A program made the translations under genes and the position numbers. Below the pieces are notes generated by a model. That model worked only from the letters and a program-made list of their open reading frames with translations, was not told the origin of the DNA and did no database searches. This document shows, piece by piece, positions 16,610 to 25,164 of a stretch of DNA of 54,080 bases. Position 1 is the first letter of the stretch. Each line of letters begins with the position of its first letter. This stretch comes from Gammaproteobacteria bacterium (GTDB taxonomy: Bacteria; Pseudomonadota; Gammaproteobacteria; Ga0077536). The stretch covers positions 1 to 54,080 of the forward strand of contig VGUA01000011.1 in NCBI GenBank assembly GCA_016874535.1. The letters are read 5' to 3'.

Positions 16610-17119
16610 TCACCCCCGGGTGCGGTGCAGCTCCAGTGCCAGATGGTCCGGGCCGGTGAGTTTGGCGTGCTCGCGGATCCCGAGCTTGAGATGGGCGCCC
16701 ACCAGATCCGCCTGGATGGGCAGCTCCCGCCCACCGCGATCAAACAGCACCACCAGTTTCACGGCGCGTGGGCGTCCGTAATCGAACAGCTCGTTCATCG
16801 CCGCCCGCACCGTGCGACCCGTGTAGAGAATGTCATCCACGAGCACGAGGTCCCGGTTGTCCACCTCGAAGGGCAAGCGCGAGGGCTCCACCGTGGGGTG
16901 GATGCCGAGCCGGCTGAAGTCATCGCGATAGAACGCGATGTTGAGCTCGCCCAGCGGCTCTTCGATGCGCAGCAGGGTACGCAGGCGCTCCGCCACCCAC
17001 ACGCCACCGGTCTTGATCCCGACCAGTGCGGGGTTGACCAGCTCTTCGGCTTCGATCATGCGTCGCAGGTTGATGGCAAGCTCATCGATGAGATTGTCGA
17101 TGTCGACTTCGGGTTTCAT
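16610..17119 (-). CDS. pyrR: PyrR uracil phosphoribosyltransferase/regulator
   Basis: This 169-residue PRTase-fold protein has the PRPP loop LVLVDDILYTGRT at 91-103. PyrR proteins bind UMP and, in many bacteria, regulate pyr transcripts; some also convert uracil to UMP. The ATG at 17119 overlaps the ruvX stop as ATGA and is preceded by GGGAG. The 39 nt of open frame upstream are ruvX coding sequence. A leader-type hairpin would have to lie in the 54 nt before pyrB; I see no obvious one, so the mode of regulation is open. Confidence 0.92.
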   Translation of the reverse strand: MKPEVDIDNLIDELAINLRRMIEAEELVNPALVGIKTGGVWVAERLRTLLRIEEPLGELNIAFYRDDFSRLGIHPTVEPSRLPFEVDNRDLVLVDDILYTGRTVRAAMNELFDYGRPRAVKLVVLFDRGGRELPIQADLVGAHLKLGIREHAKLTGPDHLALELHRTRG

Positions 17120-17547
17120 GTCTGCTCCCTGCGGGGTTGTGGAAGTTCCATCAGCCAAGTTTCAAGGATAAGCCCTGCCGCCACCGCATCGAGTTGCGCA
17201 GGATCATTCCCGCACAAGGCCGCCGCTTCATGCGAGGAAAGCCGTTCATCCACATATTCCACCGCCAGCCCGAAGCGCCCATGCAGGCGCCGACCGAAAC
17301 GCCGGATGGCCTCGGCCACAGGATGCGGTGCGCCATCGGCGGTTGAGGGCAGCCCGACAATGAGTCGCGCGGGGCGCCAAGTCTCGATCAGGCGCCGCAC
17401 CTCGTCCCAGTCCGGTTGGCCGGCATGCGCCGGCAGCACGCGCAGTGGATTGGCCGTGCGCGTCAGTGTCTGCCCCACCGCCACGCCGATGCGTCGCTCG
17501 CCATAATCAAAACCGAGCACGGTCTCTATCCCGGTGTGTGCGTTCAC
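17116..17547 (-). CDS. ruvX: RuvX/YqgF Holliday junction resolvase homologue
   Basis: This 143-residue RNase H-fold nuclease family member is implicated in 16S rRNA 5' maturation and in junction resolution. The conserved acidic residues are Asp14 (LGFDYGERRIGVA), Glu101 (DERLSSHEA) and Asp120 (QLDAVAAGLILETWL). The start is GTG at 17547, overlapping the yqgE stop as GTGA. It is the middle gene of the yqgE-ruvX-pyrR string. Confidence 0.93.
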   Translation of the reverse strand: MNAHTGIETVLGFDYGERRIGVAVGQTLTRTANPLRVLPAHAGQPDWDEVRRLIETWRPARLIVGLPSTADGAPHPVAEAIRRFGRRLHGRFGLAVEYVDERLSSHEAAALCGNDPAQLDAVAAGLILETWLMELPQPRREQT

Positions 17548-18104
17548 GCATGGCCCACATCGCTGGACAGACGCGCCAGATCCACACCCATGAGCGCGGC
17601 GGCGCGCAGCCAGCGTTGCTCCGGGGGCGCCTTGAAGATGATGTCGGGATCCGCCGGGCCCGACAGCCAGGCGTTCTGTGCCATCTCTTCTTCCAGTTGG
17701 CCCGCATCCCAGCCCGCATAGCCGAGCGCCACCAGCGATTCCGCGGGCCCTTCGCCGCGCGACATGGCAGCGAGGATGTCCCGCGACGTGGACACCGCGA
17801 TGTCCTCGGTGACCTGGATGGTCGAGCCCCAGTCCTTGGCCGGACTATGCAGGATGAAACCCCGGTCGCGATGCACCGGTCCACCCTGAAACACCGTCTG
17901 CTCGTTGATGGCGGGGTTGACCGCTTCCAGTTCCATCTGGCTCAGCACTTCACCGAGATCCAGGTTGAGGGGCCGGTTGATGACGATTCCCATTGCGCCC
18001 TCATCGTTGTGGGCGCAGACGTAAGTCACGGTCCGCGAGAAATTGGGGTCATCCAGCGCCGGCATGGCAATCAGGAACTGGTTGGTGAGGTTGAGGTTGG
18101 GCAT
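17544..18104 (-). CDS. YqgE/AlgH family protein (UPF0301)
   Basis: This is a 186-residue member of the YqgE/AlgH family (LTNQFLIAMPALDDPNF, then YVCAHNDEGAMGIVINRP). In Pseudomonas the homologue was linked to alginate gene expression, but its biochemical function is not known. I chose the ATG at 18104, which gives the usual MPNLNLTNQF start. The gene precedes ruvX with a GTGA overlap. Confidence 0.9.
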   Translation of the reverse strand: MPNLNLTNQFLIAMPALDDPNFSRTVTYVCAHNDEGAMGIVINRPLNLDLGEVLSQMELEAVNPAINEQTVFQGGPVHRDRGFILHSPAKDWGSTIQVTEDIAVSTSRDILAAMSRGEGPAESLVALGYAGWDAGQLEEEMAQNAWLSGPADPDIIFKAPPEQRWLRAAALMGVDLARLSSDVGHA

Positions 18105-18159
18105 GTGGCCAGTATGGGGCCGCGATCCCGGACCCACAAGGAACGGGGACTAAGCCGCC

Positions 18160-19236
18160 TTACTGCGCCCGGAAGGCCTCGGTGTTGAGGAACTTCCAGG
18201 TGCGTGTCACATGCAGGATGTCCACTTCGCGCCGGATTTCGTCCGGAAAGGGCGCGAAGGGAGAGGCGAGTTCGACGATGCGTACGGCCGCCTCATCCAG
18301 CACCTTGTGACCCGAGGAACGCCTGACGATGATTTCCAGCACGCTGCCATCGGGTTTCAGCGCCACATCGAGCAGCAGCGCGCCGGAAAGGTTGCCGCGG
18401 CGCGCCTCATCCGGGTAGTTGATGTTGCCGATGCGTTCCACTTTCGCCCGCCAGGCTTCCATGTAGGCGGCGTATTTGAATTCCTGCGTGGTGGCCGACA
18501 CGTACTTGGTGCGTGGCCGCTTGGCCTTGTTCTCCAGCTTTTCTTGTAGCTCGGCGTGCATGCTCGCCATGGCGAAGGAGCGGGTGATGAGTTCCTGCGC
18601 CGAGGGGGGCGCTTCCGGTGCGGCGGGCTCCGGTGCCGGCGCCACGAGCGGCTTTTCAGTCTCTGGCACGGGTTGCGGCTCCGCCACTTCGCGCGCAGCC
18701 ACTTCACGCACCTTCTCCAGCGGTTTCTCCGGTTTTTCCGGCGCACTCAATTCGACTTCCGCCCGACGTTCCGGAGTCGGGCGGGCAAGCACCGTCGGCG
18801 CCTCCTTGGGCGCCGGTTCGGGCGCAGCCTTGGGTTGTGGTTGCCGATGGCCAATCGCCATGGGTTCCAGGGGAGGTGCGCCTTCGAAACTTGCGCGCGT
18901 GGGAGTATCGCTTGCGGTCGCCGGCTCATCAGGGGTGGACGAGGGCAGGGGAGCTGTCACGGGGGCCGCCGGACGGGCGGCTTCCGCCACGCTGCCACCA
19001 CCCTGGGCATTGGTCTGCGCCAGCATGTCGGGATCGTCCGGAGGCGGTGTTTCGCGCGGAGTCACCAGCGTGATTTCCAACCCCGGTGCCTGCAGACGGG
19101 TGGGCGGCTCGGGCACGAAACTCACGCCGAGCACGAGCATGGCGTGCAGGATGATGGCAAGACAGAGCGTGAGCCCCAGGCGGTCGCCCGGGGTGACCTG
19201 CGGGCCGGTTGGCAGATCGAGAGTGGCGGCGTGCAC
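18160..19236 (-). CDS. tonB: TonB-family energy transducer
   Basis: This 358-residue protein has a cytoplasmic N-terminus, a single membrane segment (LGLTLCLAIILHAMLVLGVSFV, about 21-42, including a histidine as in TonB) and a long Pro/Ala/Glu-rich periplasmic spacer (about 60-230). Its C-terminal TonB domain (KVERIGNINYPDEARRG, then EIIVRRSSGHKVLDEAAVRIV) ends ...TRTWKF. It transmits the proton-motive force from ExbB/ExbD to outer-membrane receptors. No exbBD adjoins it; a separate exb set lies at 51.4-53.8 kb. Synteny with gshB and yqgE matches Pseudomonas tonB3-type loci. Confidence 0.9.
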   Translation of the reverse strand: MHAATLDLPTGPQVTPGDRLGLTLCLAIILHAMLVLGVSFVPEPPTRLQAPGLEITLVTPRETPPPDDPDMLAQTNAQGGGSVAEAARPAAPVTAPLPSSTPDEPATASDTPTRASFEGAPPLEPMAIGHRQPQPKAAPEPAPKEAPTVLARPTPERRAEVELSAPEKPEKPLEKVREVAAREVAEPQPVPETEKPLVAPAPEPAAPEAPPSAQELITRSFAMASMHAELQEKLENKAKRPRTKYVSATTQEFKYAAYMEAWRAKVERIGNINYPDEARRGNLSGALLLDVALKPDGSVLEIIVRRSSGHKVLDEAAVRIVELASPFAPFPDEIRREVDILHVTRTWKFLNTEAFRAQ

Positions 19237-19241
19237 GCGCC

Positions 19242-20201
19242 TCAGCCCCGGGCCGCGAGCCTCGTGGCGATCGCTTCCATCAGTCGAGCGGCAATCGGAA
19301 TCTGGAACTGGGCTTCGAGTTCACGCACGCAGGTGGGGCTGGTGACATTGATCTCGGTCAGGTAGTCACCAATGACATCGAGACCCACGAAGATGAGTCC
19401 CCGTGCCTTGAGATCTGCGCCCACGCGTGCGCAGATTTCGCGGTCCCGCGCGGTGAGTGGTCGGCCCTCACCGCGGCCTCCGGCGGCCAGATTGCCACGC
19501 AGTTCGCCCTCGGGGGGGATGCGCGCCAGTGCAAAGGGCACCGGTTCGCCATCGATCACCAGCACGCGCTTGTCGCCATCCACAATCTGCGGCAGATATT
19601 TCTGCGCCATGCAGAAACGCTGTTCGTGTGAAGTGAGGGTTTCCAGGATCACGCCCGTGTTCGGGTCGCCCGCCTTTATCCTGAACACCGAGGCTCCGCC
19701 CATGCCATCCAGTGGCTTGACCACGATGTCACCGAATTCATCGAGGAAGCGCCGAATCTCGTCGTGCCTGCGAGCGACCAGCGTGGGCGGGCAGACGTCC
19801 GCAAACCACGCGGTGAAGAGTTTCTCGTTGGCATCGCGCAGCGCGCGCGGATCGTTCACCACCAGACTGCCGGCGTGCTGTGCACGTTCCAGCAGATAGG
19901 TGGCAAAGATATATTCGGTATCGAAGGGCGGATCCTTGCGCATGAGAATCGCATCGAGTTCGGCGAGCTCACCGGTGACGGACTCGCCGTGGAAGTCGTA
20001 CCAATGGTGGTAGTCGTCGTGGACTTCGATGCGGCGTCTGGTCGCCAGTGCCTTGCCATCACGCAAGGTGAGATCGGGCAGTTCCATGTAATGGATTTCC
20101 CAGCCACGGCGCTGCGCCGCCAGCATCAGGGCGAGGGTGGTATCTTTCTTGGGATTGATCCCGGCGATGGGATCCATGATCACGCCGATACGCACAGTCA
20201 T
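19242..20201 (-). CDS. gshB: Glutathione synthetase
   Basis: This 319-residue ATP-grasp ligase joins gamma-glutamylcysteine to glycine. Diagnostic stretches include IGVIMDPIAGINPKKDTTLA at the start, the MRKDPPFDTEYIFATYLLE core, VVKPLDGMGGASVF for ATP, and FVGLDVIGDYLTEINVTSPT at the C-terminus. I use the ATG at 20201 because it gives the family's MTVRIGVIMDP start, although no strong ribosome binding site is visible. The frame is open to 20240. It is divergent from hemC and first in the tonB-yqgE-ruvX-pyr direction. Confidence 0.95.
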   Translation of the reverse strand: MTVRIGVIMDPIAGINPKKDTTLALMLAAQRRGWEIHYMELPDLTLRDGKALATRRRIEVHDDYHHWYDFHGESVTGELAELDAILMRKDPPFDTEYIFATYLLERAQHAGSLVVNDPRALRDANEKLFTAWFADVCPPTLVARRHDEIRRFLDEFGDIVVKPLDGMGGASVFRIKAGDPNTGVILETLTSHEQRFCMAQKYLPQIVDGDKRVLVIDGEPVPFALARIPPEGELRGNLAAGGRGEGRPLTARDREICARVGADLKARGLIFVGLDVIGDYLTEINVTSPTCVRELEAQFQIPIAARLMEAIATRLAARG

Positions 20202-20307
20202 TGCAACATTTTCGGCTGGTTGCCCTGCATGGGGCGACACCTTAGCATAGGCCCGGCTTCGAACAGAACCATGGTTCCCGCCTCGGGCGAGCAGCGAGCA
20301 GCATACC

Positions 20308-21243
20308 TTGAAGCACGATCACCGACTTCGAATCGCCACCCGGGGCAGCAAGCTCGCGTTGTGGCAGGCGCATCACGTACGTGATCGTCTCCAAGCCCTC
20401 AACCCCGCACTCACCATCGAATTGCTGGTGATGAAGACCGCGGGCGATCGCATTCTCGACACCCCCTTGGCCAAGATTGGCGGCAAGGGCCTGTTCATCA
20501 AGGAACTGGAACAGGCACTGCTGGATGATGCCGCGGACATCGCTGTGCACTCCATGAAGGACGTGCCGGTGGAGCTGCCCGAAGAACTCCATATTCCCAC
20601 CGTGCTGGAGCGCGAGGATCCGCGTGACTGCCTCGTGGCCCCGCAACACGGCAAGCTTGCGGCCATGCCGGCGGCAGCGGTGATCGGAACTTCCAGCCTG
20701 CGTAGGCGCAGCCAGCTGGCCCTGCAACGCGATGATCTCTCGCTGCGCGATTTGCGTGGCAATGTGAATACGCGCCTCGACAAGCTCGAACGGGGAGAAT
20801 ACGACGGCATCGTGCTGGCGGCCGCCGGTTTGCGACGGCTCGGCTTTGCCGCCCACATCACCCAATGCTTCGAAGTGGACGAGATGCTCCCGGCCATCGG
20901 TCAAGGCATCATCGGGATCGAATGCCGCCGCGGGGATGTGCGCGTGGAAGCCCTGCTTTCACCGCTGGAGGATGTGCTGGCGCGTGACGCGCTCACGGCC
21001 GAGCGGGCGCTGAACGCGTCGCTGCAGGGAGGTTGCCAGGTGCCGATCGCGGGCCATGCCCGGATTCATGGCGATGAGCTCGAAATCGAGGGACTGGTCG
21101 CAAGCCTCGACGGCCGCGAACAGATCCGCGCGCGTCGCCGCGGCGCCCGTGCCGATGCCGCGCGCATGGGCGAGGAACTGGGCCACCACTTGCTGGCCTC
21201 CGGCGCAGACCGCATCCTGCGCGATATTGGATTATTGAACTGA
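20308..21243 (+). CDS. hemC: Hydroxymethylbilane synthase (porphobilinogen deaminase)
   Basis: This enzyme polymerises four porphobilinogens into hydroxymethylbilane. The 311-residue sequence has the N-terminal RIATRGSKLALWQA, the catalytic Asp85 in HSMKD, and Cys243 (LQGGCQVPIAGHA), which carries the dipyrromethane cofactor. The only start that gives the family N-terminus is a TTG at 20308, which may limit translation. It opens the hemC-hemD-hemX-hemY operon. Confidence 0.96.
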   Translation: MKHDHRLRIATRGSKLALWQAHHVRDRLQALNPALTIELLVMKTAGDRILDTPLAKIGGKGLFIKELEQALLDDAADIAVHSMKDVPVELPEELHIPTVLEREDPRDCLVAPQHGKLAAMPAAAVIGTSSLRRRSQLALQRDDLSLRDLRGNVNTRLDKLERGEYDGIVLAAAGLRRLGFAAHITQCFEVDEMLPAIGQGIIGIECRRGDVRVEALLSPLEDVLARDALTAERALNASLQGGCQVPIAGHARIHGDELEIEGLVASLDGREQIRARRRGARADAARMGEELGHHLLASGADRILRDIGLLN

Positions 21244-21263
21244 CGCCTGCGGGGTGAGTGCGG

Positions 21264-22046
21264 ATGTCGCAGCCGCTTGAAGGTTACATGGTGATGGTGA
21301 CCCGGCCCGAGGAGCAGGCGCATGGTCTCATCGACGCCATCAAGGCTCGGGGCGGGCGCGTGGTCTTTGCCCCCATGATCGCCATCGAGCCAGTGGCCTC
21401 CAGTGATGTGCAGCAGGCGCTCGCCTCACTCGATACTTACGATGCCATCATTTTCATCAGCCGGAACGCGGCAGAGATAGGCCTGCGGCAGATCGCCGCT
21501 GCAGGTGCAAGGCTGACCCGGCAATCCGTGTTCGCGGTGGGTGTGGGCACCGCCAGTCGCCTGCACGAACTCGGCATTGCCGAGGTTCATGCGCCGCGCA
21601 GTGAATTCTCCAGTGAAGGCTTGCTCAAGCTGCTCGGGCTTTCGGCGCATGAAATCAATGGCAAGCGTGTGCTCATCGTCCGTGGCGTGGGCGGACGGGA
21701 GCTGCTGGCACACGCCCTGCAGCAACGGGGTGCGCTCGTGGATTACTGCGAGGTCTACGAGCGGCGTGTGCCCAGCGCATTGCTGGGCAGCGTGCTGAAA
21801 GCACATGGCGTGAGCGTGCCAGACATTGTCGTGGTCACCAGTCCGGAAGCACTCACCAACCTCGCCGACAAGATTGATCAGGAAGGCCTGCAGAACATGT
21901 TTGATGTGCCCATCATGGTCGCGGGTCACCGCGCCGCGCAGGAAGTCGATCGGCTCGGCTTCAGTCTGGAGCCCGTCGTGGTGGAAAACCCGGGGGATGC
22001 CAGCGTGGTGGAGGCACTCGTGGTCTGGGCCAATAATGGCCAGTGA
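21264..22046 (+). CDS. hemD: Uroporphyrinogen-III synthase
   Basis: This 260-residue HemD-fold protein closes and inverts ring D of hydroxymethylbilane. Recognisable stretches are GYMVMVTRPEEQAHGL at the N-terminus, FISRNAAEIGL, and VVVTSPEALTNL, the conserved S/T-x-A site. HemD is poorly conserved, so position between hemC and hemX adds weight. GGGGTGAG is 5 nt before the ATG at 21264; a GTG at 21258 is also in frame. Its 3' end overlaps hemX by 11 nt. Confidence 0.93.
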   Translation: MSQPLEGYMVMVTRPEEQAHGLIDAIKARGGRVVFAPMIAIEPVASSDVQQALASLDTYDAIIFISRNAAEIGLRQIAAAGARLTRQSVFAVGVGTASRLHELGIAEVHAPRSEFSSEGLLKLLGLSAHEINGKRVLIVRGVGGRELLAHALQQRGALVDYCEVYERRVPSALLGSVLKAHGVSVPDIVVVTSPEALTNLADKIDQEGLQNMFDVPIMVAGHRAAQEVDRLGFSLEPVVVENPGDASVVEALVVWANNGQ

Positions 22047-23154
22047 ATCCACCACCCCCGCGCCGGGCAAGCCTCCCGTTCTGCGCAAGCCGCGCAGCGG
22101 CCGCGCAACCGGCCTGATTGCGCTTGCCGTGGCGCTGGGCACGGCGGGTGGCGCCGGCTGGTGGGTGTTACGGATCGATCGACCCGCGCAACAGCGGGTG
22201 GATGAGGTGCTCGCCACCAACGACCGCAGCTTCACGAGCCTCGTCGCCGACATCCACGCCCAGCAGAAAACCCTGAACGAACTCTCGGCACGGGAAGACG
22301 CAGCCCGCAGCCAACTGGCCGGACTTGAACGGGAGCTCTCCCGTCTGGCACAGGAGACGGCCTCCCGGCGTGCCCCGGAAGGCGCGGTGCTGCGCCTCGC
22401 GCGAATCGGGCATCTGGTGCAGGCGGCCGATCTGGCTTTACGTCTGGAGCAGGATCTGCGGCTTGCCCGGGCGGCCTTGAAGGCTGCACAAGCACAGCTC
22501 GAAGTGATGCGGCCGGCGGAGGAGGCCTTGCACGCCGCTATCGGCGTCGTCCTGGTGGCGCTGGATGGGATCAACGAGCCACCCTTGGACGCCGCCAATG
22601 CCGAATGGGCGGCGGTGAGTCTCGCGCTGGAACGCCTGCCTGTGAAGCTGGCACCCACCAGAACCGGGACTGCAGGCGAACCCGCAGGGCGACAACCGGT
22701 CGACAGCTGGCGGGGTGTGCTGCAGGCCATGTGGCAGGACTTGCTGGGTCTGGTCGAGATTCGCGAACTCTCGACTGCCGACGAAGCTTTCATCGATCCC
22801 GCACGTCATGCCCTCAACCTGTCGGCAATGCGCCAGGAGATTGCCTTGCTGCGCAGCGCCCTGCTGCGACGGGACGCCGTATCCGTGAAAGTCAGTACCG
22901 AGGTCTTGAGTCAGTCCCTCACCCGGGATTTTGCACCCGAGGCGCCGGAAGTGGCGGCGCTGCTCAAGAAGCTGGAGGCGCTGCGCGACATGAATCTCAA
23001 CCCCGCCCTGCCGAGCCTCGCGGAATGTCTCGCCTTGCTGCCCACTCTGGGCATTGAACTTGGCGGCAGCCCGGCTGCATCCGCGGCTCCTGCCCCATCC
23101 GGTGGCACTTCCGACTTTGCACCGCCGCCGGCGGATCCGCGGGACATCATGTGA
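22036..23154 (+). CDS. hemX: HemX family membrane-anchored protein
   Basis: This 372-residue protein has a short cytoplasmic tail, one membrane helix (ATGLIALAVALGTAGGAGWWVL, about 24-45) and a long periplasmic, coiled-coil-rich domain (LVADIHAQQKTLNELSAREDAARSQL region). It matches the HemX family found after hemD in gammaproteobacteria. It is sometimes mislabelled as uroporphyrinogen methyltransferase, but no methyltransferase motif is present here. The ATG at 22036 overlaps hemD by 11 nt. The molecular role is not established. Confidence 0.88.
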   Translation: MASESTTPAPGKPPVLRKPRSGRATGLIALAVALGTAGGAGWWVLRIDRPAQQRVDEVLATNDRSFTSLVADIHAQQKTLNELSAREDAARSQLAGLERELSRLAQETASRRAPEGAVLRLARIGHLVQAADLALRLEQDLRLARAALKAAQAQLEVMRPAEEALHAAIGVVLVALDGINEPPLDAANAEWAAVSLALERLPVKLAPTRTGTAGEPAGRQPVDSWRGVLQAMWQDLLGLVEIRELSTADEAFIDPARHALNLSAMRQEIALLRSALLRRDAVSVKVSTEVLSQSLTRDFAPEAPEVAALLKKLEALRDMNLNPALPSLAECLALLPTLGIELGGSPAASAAPAPSGGTSDFAPPPADPRDIM

Positions 23155-24353
23155 AGCTCCTCGGAGTGTTTCTTGCCGCGCTTGCTGCGGCCGTGTTGCT
23201 GGGGCAGGGGCTGAGCGGAGAGCAGGGCGTGATCGCCATCCAGTTCGGCAACCGCCTCATCCGGACCAGCGTGGGCGTTGGGCTGATCCTCGCGCTGGTG
23301 CTGGCGGCGGCCACGTTTTTCATCACCAGGAATCTCTGGCGTCTGGTGACCTTCCGTCGTCGCTACCGGCAATGGAAACTGCTGAGAGCGAGACGCAGCA
23401 GCCATGCCCGACTCAATGAAGGGGTGCTCGCACTCGCCGCAGGCGAATACGCGCGCGCCGAGCGTCTGCTGGCACCGCCCGGTATCCGCGACGGCAGTGC
23501 GGCCCACTATCTCGCGGCCGCGCAAGCGGCGCAGGCACAGGATGCCTCGACCCGGCGGGATGCCTATCTGGCGCTCGCCAGGGACCTCTCGCCACGCCAA
23601 GGCCTGCCGCTCGCCCTGCAACAGGTCGAGATGCAGCTCGCGGCTGGTGAACTCGCCGCGGCGGAAAAAACCCTCGAGGCCTTGAATGGGCGCTATCGCA
23701 GCAACCCTCAGGTGCTGGCCCTGCAGCACCGCCTGCTCATGGCGAACAATCGCTGGGAAGATCTGGCCAAGCTGCTACCCCGTCTCAAACGCGCGAGTGT
23801 CTACCCGGTGGCTCGGCTGGCCGAGCTGGAGGCGGAATGCGCGACGCGTATCCTCGGCCGCCCTTGGGCGGATCGCGCGGCGCTCGAGGAAACCTGGTCC
23901 GGTCTGCCCCGGCAGATCCGCACCCTGCCGGTGGTGATTGCCGCCTATGCGCGGGTATTGCTCCAGCTGGGGCAGCAGGTCGAGGCAGAGGCGGTGCTGC
24001 GGGCTGCGCTCAAGGCGCAGTGGGACCCCCGCCTCGTCGCACTCTACGGCGACGTCCGCAGTCCGGCTGCCGCGACCGCCTTGCAGCAGGCCGAGCACTG
24101 GCTGCGCGATCATCAGGAAGACCCTGGACTGCTGCTGTCCCTGGGCCACCTGTGTCTCACGGAGCGCCTGTGGGGGAAGGCCCGGGAATACCTGGAGGCA
24201 GCGCTGGCGCAGGCGCCTTCCGCGCTGACCCATCGTCTGCTCGCCGAGGCACTGGACCACCTCGAGGAGCACGCCGCCGCCGCGCATCAGCGCCGGCTCG
24301 GCCTGGAACTCCTGACCGGACCCTCGGCGGTGCGGGCCTTGGCCCGCCACTGA
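23151..24353 (+). CDS. hemY: HemY family TPR membrane protein
   Basis: This 400-residue protein has two N-terminal membrane helices (about 1-20 and 42-62), the motif TRNLWRLVTFRRRYRQW and a C-terminal tetratricopeptide-like helical array. It belongs to the proteobacterial HemY N-domain family, which is not the oxidase HemY of Gram-positives. Its start is a GTG overlapping the hemX stop as GTGA, so it is translationally coupled. It is thought to support haem synthesis or membrane-protein organisation, but the activity is not established. Confidence 0.88.
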   Translation: MKLLGVFLAALAAAVLLGQGLSGEQGVIAIQFGNRLIRTSVGVGLILALVLAAATFFITRNLWRLVTFRRRYRQWKLLRARRSSHARLNEGVLALAAGEYARAERLLAPPGIRDGSAAHYLAAAQAAQAQDASTRRDAYLALARDLSPRQGLPLALQQVEMQLAAGELAAAEKTLEALNGRYRSNPQVLALQHRLLMANNRWEDLAKLLPRLKRASVYPVARLAELEAECATRILGRPWADRAALEETWSGLPRQIRTLPVVIAAYARVLLQLGQQVEAEAVLRAALKAQWDPRLVALYGDVRSPAAATALQQAEHWLRDHQEDPGLLLSLGHLCLTERLWGKAREYLEAALAQAPSALTHRLLAEALDHLEEHAAAAHQRRLGLELLTGPSAVRALARH

Positions 24354-24430
24354 AAACCGCCCACCCCCGTGCGCCGGGGTTGCAGCGGCTTATACTGCTC
24401 CCACCACGACAAAGCCCACGGGAGGTCCAG

Positions 24431-25096
24431 ATGCGCACGATCCTCGTTCTCAATGCCAAAGGCGGCAGCGGCAAGACCACGCTGGCCACCAATATCGCCG
24501 GTTATTTCGCGGACCGGGGCGACTCGGTCGCGCTGGCCGATTTCGATGTCCAGCACAGCAGTCTGGATTGGCTGGCGGCCCGGAGTGAGGCCTGGGGTGA
24601 GCAAAGGCCCGCCATCCGCGGTCTCGATGCCGCAAACCAGGGTCTGAAGGTGCCGAGCAGCGTGGACGTGCTGGTGATGGATGCCCCGGCCGCGACCCAT
24701 GCGGAAGCGCTGGGCGCGCTGGTCAAACGTGCCCAGACCATCGTCATCCCGGTGATTCCTTCGCCGGTGGACATGCGCGCAGCCGAGCATTTCATCGCTG
24801 AACTCATGGCAGTGCGCGTGGTGGATCGGCATGAAGTGAAGATTGCCACCGTGGCCAATCGTGCCCGCGAAGGGACGCAGGCCATGACCGGCCTCGGCGA
24901 ATACCTCGATGCGCTGAAACTGCCTGGTGGACGCAAGCTGCCGTTCCTCGCCACCTTGCGCGCCAGCGTGAATTACCTGAAGGCGGCTGAGCGCGGACTG
25001 TCGATTTTCGAATTCGCGCCCGCCGCGACGCAGGTGGATCGCGACTGCTGGGCGCCGCTCACGCGCTGGCTGGCGAGCAATCGCAGCCTGCCCTGA
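24431..25096 (+). CDS. ParA/MinD-family ATPase
   Basis: This 221-residue P-loop ATPase has the deviant Walker A KGGSGKTT at 10-17 with the signature Lys10, Walker A' ADFDVQHSSLDWLA and Walker B LVMDAPA. GGAGG is 5 nt before the ATG. ParA-like ATPases position cargo such as DNA, chemoreceptors or secretion complexes. There is no parB or other cargo gene alongside, so it is an orphan ParA. It sits between the hem operon and the ABC exporter, on the same strand as both. Confidence 0.87.
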   Translation: MRTILVLNAKGGSGKTTLATNIAGYFADRGDSVALADFDVQHSSLDWLAARSEAWGEQRPAIRGLDAANQGLKVPSSVDVLVMDAPAATHAEALGALVKRAQTIVIPVIPSPVDMRAAEHFIAELMAVRVVDRHEVKIATVANRAREGTQAMTGLGEYLDALKLPGGRKLPFLATLRASVNYLKAAERGLSIFEFAPAATQVDRDCWAPLTRWLASNRSLP

Positions 25097-25164
25097 GCCA
25101 CGCGTGAATTGCGCCCGCCATGCGGCGGGATGCAAAAGCCATGGCCTGCGGGCATAGTGGGCGG

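Noticed and set aside
15437-17506. A 689-residue open frame on the plus strand
   Set aside because: It runs antisense through pyrC', pyrB, pyrR and ruvX, is His/Arg-rich and has no family resemblance. It is a high-GC shadow.
21426-22793. 455-residue minus-strand frame
   Set aside because: Antisense to hemD and hemX, Arg/Ser-rich, no recognisable domain.
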